Shown piece by piece: positions 46,169-56,039 of a stretch of 64,000 nucleotides of DNA (the first letter of the stretch is position 1; every line of letters starts with the position of its first letter). Source of the DNA: Ailanthus altissimus (lineage: Eukaryota > Streptophyta > Magnoliopsida > Sapindales > Simaroubaceae); the NCBI GenBank assembly GCA_946807835.1, contig OX327690.1, forward strand, positions 12,062,501-12,126,500. Reading direction: 5' to 3'. A program made the position numbers and the translations under genes. The notes under the pieces are model-generated. The model worked only from the letters and a program-made list of their open reading frames with translations, had not been told where the DNA came from and ran no database searches.

Positions 46169-48344
46169 TGTTGGGATTTGTGCTTACGTGTCATCCCATT
46201 ATGTATGAATATTTGTTTAATATTTATACTAGTGTTATTATTTCAATAAATCGCTAATTATATTTATATATGGTAAGATGCTTGTAATGTTTCAGACATT
46301 ATACGATCTGAAAGAGTTCAGATCTGGTCTAAATGAGTTTAGATCAGTGCTAAGAATTAGCAACGTTGAGAGTTATAAATGCTAAGAGTTGGCACTGATA
46401 AGAGTTACCAGGTTATAAGAGTCAGTAATATCTAAAGAGTTAGAGCCTTGTCTGAAATGGGACAAAGACCTAAGAATATATTAGTAATGACATAATTGTA
46501 AAGATTTGTAAATAGTACTAGAAAATGTCATTATGCAAATATGTTCTCAAATATTATGTTCCTGATCTATCTTCACTGATGCAGGTCTGTCAGTGAATAC
46601 CTTAACAAGTATATAAATTAGTGTATGTCTATATCTGGATGGTCCAGATGGTTATTCTTTTCAAATCATGAGTTTAGTGGAAGCTCGTATAGAGATACAG
46701 ATATTCAGTAAGGACTGAATACTGAACAGACTCACAAAGATCTCTAATAGACATCCCATAAAGCCATCAATAGAGGATCTTTCGAGTTGAGTAGTATTCG
46801 TGGTCCTTTGACCTGAGTGCCACGGTGGGCTTGTGAGTGATCTACCATACTTTGGTTCCACACATGGCAGAATCCATTCATGGTCTGATCGTTGGGTGTC
46901 GCTGGGTATGGTCCGATGCTCATAGAGTTCAGTGTGCATAGATATGGGATCCATCAGCTCATTTGGGTGAGTATTATATCCTAATACTCTATAGATTGTA
47001 TTTCAGAAAGTCTTATGGCCATAAGCAATAATTCCCGGGAAAATAGTTTAACCCTAGGGATAAATAATATTACAAAAGTGTTTGAGAATATTATTTATTA
47101 AAATACAATTCAAGAGATAAGCTTTCAGTCAGGCATATGGAGATTTGACGGTGTTGATCTATATCTCTGCTCTACTCGGATATAAATGATGGAGGGATTA
47201 TATGAATATGTTATAACTTCAACTTGTATGGTCTAACGCGCCGCTTTGTAATATCCGTAACGTGTGTGTGGGGCATCGTTCACGGACGTATGGAGGAGTT
47301 CTATATGACAATTTGGGCGTGGACTTAGAGTGTCTCACAATATGAAGTGTACACATTGTACACTGGGGCAGCATAATGGATTGAACAGTTCCATCCTAGA
47401 AATTCCAGCAAACCGAAAATATATTTCGGGGTTCCTCAAGTTGTGCACTTGTTTAAACTTAAATGTTAAGTATATTATTTAATTAATTGACAATAGTTAT
47501 TAACTAATTAGATATTAACAAGTGGCACAATTTTATTGTATGAATTGTTTTACCATGAATTCAACCATTTACCATGTTAGTAAAATCAAATAAGGTAAAT
47601 ATTAATTATTCAAATAATTTTTGAATAATTAAATAAATGTTATTTAAATAAATAAAATATGATTTTATTTATTTATTATTTTATTCCTAAATGGAAGACA
47701 TACCTAATTTGAGAAACATAAACTAAATTTAGTGGAGCACCATTTTATGATTAATGGTTAAATTTATTAGACCATTAAAATGGCCACCAAAAATTGTTTT
47801 GGTAGTTGGCCACTTAATCTAATTTTGGTGGAACACTTGTGAAGTTGTTGTAACCACTAAAAATGGTTGAGTTTCAAGTGTGTTAACAAGAGAGTGAATG
47901 AAAATTCATGCAAGGGTTGAGAGGAAAAAGAAGAGTTGGTTTTGAGAGAGTTTTTCAAAGAACAAAGACTTGTGAGAAAAACCAAAGGAGAAAGAAAAAT
48001 AAATCCTTTATATTTTTCTTTCTAGTAATGAAAACCTTGTTGCTGGAGATCATACTGCTGTTATTCTAGCTTCACAATCCTACCGGATTGTTGTGAACTA
48101 GAATTGGACAAGAGTGCACTTCAAGGTGAGCTCAAAGTTGGAGCAAGGATATCCAGAATTGGAAATCTTCATCGGAGGTCTTCAAAAGTATGTTTTCTGT
48201 ATTTTTAAGTTGTTAAGAATTGAACTATATATGTATATGTTGATTACTTGATAAATTCCGCTGCCAAATTCATGTATATGATGCATATTTTTTATTTTTT
48301 AATATGTACACAATCACATGCATACACCCTAAAATACGTTAACA
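46169..48344 (+). repeat. Solo LTR, Copia X family (plus), inside Copia D
   Basis: Starts TGTTGGGATTTGTGC, ends ACGTTAACA, flanked by the exact duplication ATAGG (46164-46168, 48345-48349). 2176 bp, closest to 10969-13140 by length and end sequence. Antisense frame at 46661-46954. Confidence 0.95.
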
Positions 48345-48349
48345 ATAGG

Positions 48350-48755
48350 AGGGTACCTACTCATTACAGAGAGAATGGAGAGATATAATTAGTTGTGTCT
48401 AATACAAGACAAGATGATCCATTAACATACAGACATATAATAAAGGATTCAGAGAAGGAGAAATGACAAGAAACTATGAACTAAGAAATAGAGTCCATGT
48501 ATTCTAATTAAGTTTAAGAAGTTGTAGATTCTCCTAAAGATGTTAGGCCAATTAGGTGCAAATGAATCTTCAAAAGGAAAAGAGGCGCGGATGAAAAAGT
48601 AGAGACTTTTAAATCAAGACGGGTGGCAAAGGGTTATTATACCTAGAAAGAATGAGTCAACTATAAAGAGAATTTCTCGCCAGTAGACATGCTAAAATCC
48701 ATTTGCATCCTCTTATCCATTGCAGAGTGTTTTAACTATGAGATATGGCAGATAG
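48350..48755 (+). pseudogene. Copia D integrase-RT linker and RT start
   Basis: Continues D after the solo LTR. The region reads in shifted frames as a linker, then the RT opening: 'KRKRGADEKVETFKSRRVAKG' (48575-48630), 'DYKENFSPVDMLKSICILLSIA' and 'NYEIWQ' at 48735-48751, where element F interrupts. The next RT words are at 53329. Confidence 0.78.
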
Positions 48756-49770
48756 TGATGTGAACCTTACAAAGAAAAGTGAGACCTGATGCTTAATGAG
48801 ATTCTTTTGTTAAGGATCATTCTAATTTAGATTTTTAGATAAACAATACAAGGACCTTGACTTGTTATCTATAAGAGATAAGAATCAGAGGTATAAGAAA
48901 ATTATAGATGTCGCATTCAAGATAAATTATAAGTTTTATGAGTGATAAGTCTAAAAAAATATCACAAGATGAAATCTTGATAAGTTCTAAACAAAAGTTC
49001 TCTTAAGAACTTTAGAGAAAACTCTTACAAATATTATTTCATGAATTTTTATATCTGGCTCAACCCTATGGTATTTATATAGACCACATGGAATGTCAAG
49101 TTACACCTTTCAAACTTATAGCTACCAAACCCAAAGCCTAAAAATACAGTTGACAAAATATTTCTATATAAGTTGCTGGAATCAAAGTCTTAAATTTGTA
49201 GCTAGACTAAAGTCTAAGATTGCTTCTAAAAAAATACGACTAGAATTGTTGGATAAATTACGGCTGGAATTACTACTATAATTTTGGCTGAAGCTACTAT
49301 TAGAATTACGGCTGAAATTTCTATTTGAATTATGGCTGAAACTACTATTAACATTATGGTTGGAACTTCTTAATCTCTTGAATTGAAAGAGGTCTTTTAA
49401 TTTATGCAAATATGTCAAATTCTGTTGCTAGCTACTTGAATTTGCAGGAAATCAAAGTTCTAGAGTGGTGCCAACTTTCCTTTTTAACTTTCTCTAGACA
49501 GCTTAGAATCATGTACTGTAAAATTAAGAATTCCAAAGTTGTCCTTGAAATTGATTTTCTTACTTTCAATTTTTCACTCCTTTATAAATGCACCAGATTT
49601 TCTTGAATAATCAAATTTGGAAGATTAATGACTTGAATAAAGCATGAAATTGTGATGTGTTCATTTAACCTATTTAATGCTTCATTCATTTTCTTGGTTC
49701 TTGCCCTTGTCTTTGGACCCCCATGAATTCTCAATAGACCTTTTAAAGTTTTGCAGTCCGGTTCATATCA
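48756..49770 (-). repeat. Element F 3' LTR
   Basis: 1015 bp, running from TGATATGAACCGG (at 49770, minus) to ...GGTTCACATCA (48756). Minus-strand TATA box CTATATAAATA at about 49072-49082. It contains four 24-bp units of 'ggctgaaactactattaaca' type (49262-49357) plus a partial fifth. Confidence 0.85.
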
Positions 49771-50037
49771 TTCCCCCTCTCTTAAAAAGGATTTATCCTC
49801 AAATCGTTACCTATATCAAGAGGAATCAAATTAGCAAATTAAAGCTTGCACTTACGTTATACTCTCTTGCAAGGTCTAACTTATAGGCATTGTCATTAAT
49901 CCTTTCTATCATTTAAAATAGACCATCCCCCTTGGATGTAACTTAGAACACCTTTGGGTTGGAAATATTTCTTTTCACATAACTCTCTAGAACTTCACAA
50001 TGATATTGTTGATGACACGACAATCAACACACATATT

Positions 50038-50358
50038 TCATAACCAATCCTTCTTAGGCATAAGCAATACTAGAACTACACAAGAACTAATGTTCTTATG
50101 TATATACCTCTTCTCCAAGAGTTCAATAACTGGCATTTGAAGTTCCTTTGTCTCCTCAGGATTTCTTCTATAGGCTGGCCTATTTGAAATTAATGCTCTT
50201 GGTATAAAGTTGATTTGATGCTTAACTACCCTTATTAGTGGTAAAACATTAGGTATATCTTCAGAAAACACATCATCAAATTCCTGTAAAAGAGAAACAA
50301 CAACACCAGGCAAAGAAGAGTTGTTTATTAGTTCTAAAAACTCTACTTTCTTTTGCAT
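50038..50358 (-). pseudogene. Element F reverse transcriptase, N-terminal fragment
   Basis: Begins 'MQKKVEFLELINNSSLPGVV', then 'LLQEFDDVFSEDIPNVLPLI', 'HQINFIPRALISNRPAYRRN', 'PEETKELQMPV' and 'LLMPKKD'. This is the standard approach to a Ty3/Gypsy RT (fingers), ending at the VPKKDG box. The MCVDCR box follows at 49990-50040 in another frame, then the text breaks into the purine tract. The catalytic YxDD, RNase H and integrase are absent. Confidence 0.9.
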
Positions 50359-50700
50359 ATATGCTAGCTTGTTTTCTTTTGTTTTTTCTCAATTAAACCT
50401 TCATTGACTTTCATCTTTTTCACTTGTTCTCTCTTTCTTTTTGCTCCTAGCCTCTTTAAGCTCTTTACTTTCATTTTCATGTTTGGCCAGTTTTTTTTTT
50501 CTAACTCACTTTTCTTTTTGTATCTCTCACTATTTTTGTTCTTGTTTGATCCTCGTAAACTTACCTAGGGGTTAGAGGTGCATGAGTGATTTGATTTTTA
50601 TCCATTATAAACATGTATTTATTTTTGACACCATAATGCATTACACATCTATTGTATTACCTTAGTTGTCCCAACAAAATTTGCTCAGTATGCATAGGTA
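50359..50700 (-). other. Element F protease-RT linker, Lys/Glu-rich
   Basis: Minus-strand purine-rich stretch with stops, consistent with the low-complexity linker before RT. No domain recognised. Confidence 0.4.
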
Positions 50701-51000
50701 CTAAATCACATATTCATCTTTGTACCTACCAATAGAAAACAAAACTAGCATTTGTTTATTTACCATGACTTCTCCATATTTATTCAACCATTGAAGCTCA
50801 TATGGCTTTGGATGCTTCGTAGTAGGTAAATCTAGGTTTTCAAACAAAAATGTGCTAGCTACATTAGTACAACTTCCTCCAACAATTATCTTACTGCATA
50901 CCTTATTATTGATATGGCATATAGTATGAAAGATGTTGTCAAGTTGTACATTCTCTTCTTCTTTAGTTTGCAAGCTTAATACATGCCTAATTACCATCAA
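50701..51000 (-). pseudogene. Element F protease
   Basis: Aspartic protease of the Gag-Pol precursor. 'IFHTICHINNKVCSKIIVGG' leads to GGSCTNVAS, the retropepsin active-site region. The catalytic Asp expected before GGS is Val here, so it would be inactive even if translated. 'LPTTKHPKPYELQWLN' and 'FSIGRYKDE' follow, as in chromovirus proteases. The frame is otherwise open for 99 codons. Confidence 0.88.
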
Positions 51001-51323
51001 CTCACCATCTATTGGATGCTATACGCTATCATTGGCATCTTCCAAAGGTAGCATAAGCTTGGCATTCGACTGGCTTTTAGTTTTAATGACACAATTATCT
51101 TTTAGAATCATTGCACTCTAATTTGGACATTGAGATACAATATGTCCTGTTTCCAAACATATAAAAATTTAATATCTTTATCACTTGGTTGGGAATCAAA
51201 TTTACCCTTATCTTAGCTGCCTCTTACGTTTTGGCCCTTAGGTGCTTCGGCCTTGGAATTAGAATTAGCTTGCTCATCTATTTTACTCTAATCTAGTTTC
51301 AAAGAGGATGTGGAACTCAAGTT

Positions 51324-51590
51324 CTAGCCATATCTTATAGAACTCTTCCTATTTTGTTGTCTTTCTTCCTTCTTTGTGATATGCAAGAATCTATACCAAG
51401 CATCTCTATCAATGTCATCATCATTCATGGTAGCATATCTATAATGTTTTTGCACATTAAGAACTCTAGGTGGTTGTTCTCTTTGCGAACCAGATTTTAC
51501 TCTATCTATTCTCTCATTAACCTCATCAAACCTCAATTCCATTCTATTAAATTGTGGTTCTAAAGACTTACAGAAAAGTTTGAAATCCAT
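51324..51590 (-). pseudogene. Element F gag, N-terminal part
   Basis: 88-codon open frame, MDFKLFCKSLEPQFNRMELR then 'FDEVNERIDRVKSG', a coiled-coil-like start followed by a linker rich in Arg/Gln. The order gag, protease, RT on the minus strand and position beyond the primer site support gag. The CCHC knuckle and the bulk of capsid were not secured; 51001-51323 is degenerate gag-protease text. Confidence 0.65.
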
Positions 51591-52345
51591 CTTTTTCTCG
51601 AGACATGTCTAAAACCTGTAAATAAATTGTTAGAAAATCTCATAAACACTCTCTTATGTGTTTACTCTCTAGATTAATAGCACCTACACTCGTGTTTACT
51701 CAACTCAACTTTTGCCCTCTTATGAGCTTACACACTCTAGCCTTTTTTCACTCTTTTGTCTCCTCTTTAGTTCTTTATTGAACTAAAATGAACTCAATCA
51801 AAATTATCTTGTGACGATTCAAAACTTAACAAACAAGTTCAGTAAGGATGAGAATATATTAAACGCAAAGGATAAAGAACAAGTAGAATTTAAGAAATAA
51901 AGAAAATAAGATTATAATGGAACAATGAAATAAGAAAACAAAGACAAAGTGAAATATGAATTTTGATGCAATTAGGATTGTGATTTTGTTTTAGGCTGAA
52001 TTACACAAAATAGATAGAATACACACTTAATGCAACAAAACTTAAATAACACATTAACTAATTCAAAATTTATTATACTTTATTTTTTATTTTCAGAATA
52101 ACAACTTGTAATAAATTGAATCTGATTTTTTTTCTACTTTTTTTTTTGAATTTTTTTTTTGTTTTTGTACTTAACAGAACTTGAACGAATTTAGATGAAG
52201 AAAAAGTTATAGAAAAAAAGAAAAAAAGATGATAGGTTGCAGATTGTAAGGAATAAAACAATGATGTGGAATTAAAAGAAATAACAAATATTGAAAAATA
52301 ATGGATAGTTCAAACTTGATTTAGAGCCTAAGCTCTGATACCAAA

Positions 52346-53323
52346 TGATGTGAACCTCACAAAGAAAAGTGAAACCCGACGCTTAATGAGGTTCTTTTGC
52401 CAATGATCATTATAATTCTGATTTTTAGATAAACAATACAAGGACCTTAACCCGTTATCTATAAGAAATAAGAACTAGAGGTATAAAAAATTGTAGACGC
52501 CACACTCAGGATAGATTGAAGTTTTGTGAATGATAAGTCTGGAAGAACGCCACAAGAAAAAATTTTAATAAGTTCTGAATGAAAGTTCTTTTAAGAACTT
52601 AAGAGAAAACTATTACAAATATTATTTCATGAATTCTATATTCTGTCTCAACCCTCATGATATTTATATAGACCACATGGGATGTTAAGTTACAACCTTC
52701 AAACTTAAAGTTCAAACTTATAGCTACCAAACCCAAAGTCTAAAATTACAGCTGACAAAATAATTCTAAATTAGTTGCTAGAATCAAAGTCTTAAAATTA
52801 CAACTAGACTAACGTCTAAGATTACGCATAAAAAACTATAGTTATAATTAATGCTATAATTTTGGCTGGAGCTACTATTAGATTTACGGTTGAAACTACT
52901 ATTAAAATTATAGCTGGAACTTCTCAATCTCTTGAATTGAAAGAAGTCTTTAATTTCTACAAATATGTCAAATTTTGCTGTTAACTACTTGAATTTGCAG
53001 GAAATCAAAGTTCTAAAGTGGTGTTGACTTTTCTTTTTAACATTGTCTAGACTACTTAGAATCATGTACTATAAAATTAAGAATTCCAAAGTTGTCCTTG
53101 AAATTGATTTTCTTGCTTTCAATCTTTCACTTTTTTGTAAATGCACCATATTTTCTTAAATAATGAGTTATGGAAGATTAATGACTTGAATAAAGCAAGA
53201 AATTGTGATGTGCTCATTTATCCTATTTAATGCTTCATTAATTTTCTTGGTTCTTACCCTTGTCTTTGGACCCCATGAATGCTAAATGGACCTTGTGAAG
53301 TTTTGGCAGTCTGGTTAGTATTA
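52346..53323 (-). repeat. Element F 5' LTR
   Basis: 978 bp, homologous to 48756-49770, starting TAATACTAACCAG (minus, at 53323; the sister has TGATATGAACC) and ending GGTTCACATCA at 52346. Minus-strand TATA CTATATAAATA at 52661-52671. It has only two full 24-bp units (52864-52911) where the 3' LTR has four. 51600-52330, between LTR and gag, is non-coding leader. Confidence 0.85.
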
Positions 53324-53328
53324 TATTG

Positions 53329-54702
53329 ACATCAAGACAGCCTTCCTGAATAGCTATCTTGAAGAAAGCATCTATATAATACAACCAAATGGGTTCATGG
53401 TAGAAGGCTAGAAGTAGAAATTCTACAAGTTGCTCAAGTCCATTTATCGACTTAAGCAAGCTTTGAGGTTAAAACTTATAGTTTCGAGTAGAATGTTGAT
53501 GAACCTTATGTATACAAGTACATCAAGAGCAAAATGGTGATTTTTCTAGTACTTTATGTATATGACATTTTACTCATTAAAAAGATTTAAAAATACTATC
53601 CAACTTAAAGAAGTAGTTGGTCGAACAATTCCAAATGAAAAATTTATAAGAGGTGAGTATCTCATTAGGATTCAAATTATTTAGGATCAGAGGGATAGAC
53701 TTTTGGCACTGTTTCATGCATCGTATATTGACAAGGTGCTTATGTAGATGACATTCTACTCATTAAAAAGATTTAAAAATGCTATCCAACTTAAAGAAGT
53801 AGTTGGCCGAACAATTCCAAATGAAAAATTTATGAGAGGCGAGTTATGTCATTAGGATTCAAATTATTTGGGATCAGAGGGATAGACTTTTGGCATTATC
53901 TCATGCATCGTATATTGACAAGGTACTTATGCAATTTTTGACACAAAATTTCAAGAAGGGTCAATTACAAACTTGACATGGAATTGTTATTTCAAAAGAG
54001 CAGTATTCTAAGACACCTCAAGAAAAAGAAGATATGAGATGGGTTTTTTATGCATCAATAATTAGCAAACTTGTGTATGCGATGTTGTGCACAAGACTTG
54101 ATATTTGCTACATAGTGGGAATAGTCAATTGTTAGCAATCCAACCTTGTATTAGCTCATTAGATTGAGGTAAAGTACATTCTCAAGTATCTTTGGAGAAC
54201 AAGAAACTATATGCTTATGTATTCAGTTGGAGACCTAAACCCTACTGGTTACACTGATTCTAATTTTCAGTCAGATAAAGACAGTCAAAAGTCGATGTCT
54301 AAGTCAGTGTTTACTCTTAATAGTGGAGCCATAGTTTAAAGAAGTGTAAAATAATCTAACACTGTTAATTCAACTATAGAAGTTGAATACATAACAGATT
54401 GCAAAGCAACTATAGAAGTAATATGGCTTAAGAAATTTTTTACTGATCTAAAAGTTATTCCAGACATGGATAAACTATTGACCCTTTATTGTGACAACCA
54501 TATGACAGTGGTGAATTCAAAGGAACCCTTGAACCATAAGAGAGCAAAACATATAGAGAGGATGTATCACCTGATTAGGAAAATTGTGCATAGAGGTGAT
54601 GTAACAGTCATAAAGATAGCATCTAAGAACAATATTATAGACTCGCTCACTAAGACATCACCAACTAAGATGGGTTTAAGAGACAAGTTTCATCTGCTTT
54701 AA
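53329..54702 (+). pseudogene. Copia D reverse transcriptase and RNase H
   Basis: Resumes after F with 'DIKTAFLNSYLEESIYIIQP' (53329-53390), 'YKLLKSIYRLKQA', 'KMVIFLVLYVYDILLIKK' (YVDD-type box with Asp to Tyr), then a 186-bp tandem duplication, 'MRWVFYASIISKLVYAMLCT' (54035-54095) and RNase H: 'GYTDSNFQSDKDSQKSMS' (54247-54300), 'EVEYI' and a clear frame at 54466-54702 with 'YCDNHMTVVNSKEP', 'KRAKHIERMYH' and 'NIIDSLTKTSP'. Multiple stops elsewhere. The end of the gene is 44 bases from the 3' LTR. Confidence 0.88.
53555..53927 (+). repeat. Tandem duplication of 186 bp in the RT active-site region
   Basis: Unit 1 53555-53740 and unit 2 53741-53927, about 93-95% alike by eye. Each starts 'tatgtaKatgacattYtact', so the YVDD box is doubled. 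The period is 62 codons; unit 2 has one extra base, which shifts the frame. Not expected in a working element. Confidence 0.9.
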
Positions 54703-54745
54703 GACAAGCGAGATATTTTTAAGGATAGTATCCTAAAAGTATGTA

Positions 54746-55005
54746 TGTTAAGGATAAAAACATGTACTTGTACTATTTTTATGAAATAAATAAAGTTTTA
54801 ATTTTATACTTAAAGAATGTTTATAATATTATGATATAAATATAAAAAATCTCGGGTTTCTTTATATGATCATAACCTTAGTATATAATTGTTGTATATA
54901 AGATGATTAAGATTATGAATAATAATAAAAAGTTCATAATAAATTAATTAAACTTTGAGAACTTTAATTAAATATTACTAGTGCTATCCGTAGACATTGA
55001 GTGAT
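54746..55005 (+). repeat. Copia D 3' LTR, truncated
   Basis: Begins TGTTAAGGATAAAAAC and aligns with the start of the 5' LTR (36338 onward) as far as 'gtagacattgag'. After about 55005 the two diverge completely, so the other 1.5 kb or so is missing. No terminal CA or TSD. Confidence 0.8.
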
Positions 55006-56039
55006 GGAAGAAGATTTTAATGGTGTGATGTTTTTAGGTTTATAATTTGTATAGTGTTATATTGAGTAATCAAGTATGTTTGGAAGTGTTGGTTGTTCGA
55101 ACTTTATTGTTTGATGAATATTTGCTCTTTCACAATTAGTTTTTATTGTAAATTATGAAGTATTGTTGTTATGAGTTTTATTGGTATTGTATGTTTGGAC
55201 CCTTTGTTTGCTTTATTATGAAAAGCATTTTAGTATTTGTTGTCTTCATTTGGATGGATATATGAACTTTTATTTAGTGGGAATGAATTTATTCATGATG
55301 TTTTTAACGTTTAAAAGAAATGAATTAATTTTTCTTTTCACTTTTTTTTAGTGAAATTCAGTAAAAAGTTAGCAATGAACGATCTTCCTGTGGGTGTCCA
55401 TAAGAGTCTTCCTGATGCTTCTGTCGGTTACTCGAGGGGTGGGGGTTTATAAAATGAGAAAATTTTGATGTTCGAAAAGCAGTTATCTACTACTACTTTT
55501 CCTTTGCACCCCCTTGACTTGATCCATTACTTTTTTTTTTTTGTCTATGGCATTCCTTTAACATGGCTCCTCTTGCTTAGCTCTATCTTTCACTAATCTA
55601 AGCATAGTTCCTTCCTTTAAGGAAATCGTTACTTTGTTCATTTAAAAATACTGGTTATAGTTCTTTGGCTTTGCCCCTCGTATTACTAGTTTGAATATAA
55701 TTGTTGACATCCTTGGTTCAGGTACTAGTTGACGAGATAAACCAATTATCTGTACGGTAATTACTATTATTGTCTGTGAGAGTTTGTGTGGTTAGTTATG
55801 CGTGTTACACATGTCTTGCAACAAAAAGGAAAAATTTAAGCATTTTAACAATTACATATTTTAAATTAAATTTTTTTATAATAATAGAAAATATATTTTT
55901 AAAGACCGTTGGTATAGTTGGACAATTTTAAACACGCAAAATCTCACCCTGAAATGCTTTCACAAATAATTCTAAGTTTTGACTTTGATAGAATCAAAAC
56001 ACTTAAATAATATAACCTGATAAATACAGGATGCGTAAA
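55006..56039. other. Unassigned DNA, possibly a host-gene fragment
   Basis: Not recognised as a repeat family seen elsewhere in the window. A pyrimidine tract ending 'ttttttttag' at about 55349-55352 is followed by a short frame 'VKFSKKLAMNDLPVGVHKS' and so on to 55450, as if an intron ended there. The rest is AT-rich with poly-T at 55531-55543. No product can be named. Confidence 0.3.

Larger units (their letters stand above)
48756..53323 (-). mobile_element. Gypsy element F (minus), inside Copia D RT
   Basis: Two LTRs (48756-49770 and 52346-53323) enclose a minus-strand interior with gag, protease and the start of RT; the rest of pol is deleted. The primer site GCTCTGATACCA (plus strand, 52332-52343) is a perfect initiator tRNA-Met complement. 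The purine run AGAGAGGGGGAA (minus, 49771-49782) adjoins the 3' LTR. Flanks GATAG and TATTG are poor matches, but both fit decay of GATGG, the sequence expected there in a Copia RT reading W-Q-M-D. Protein text suggests a chromovirus-type Gypsy. Confidence 0.85.

Noticed and set aside
49182..49418. Ser/Asn-rich frame on the minus strand
   Set aside because: Produced by the 24-bp repeat of the element F LTR.
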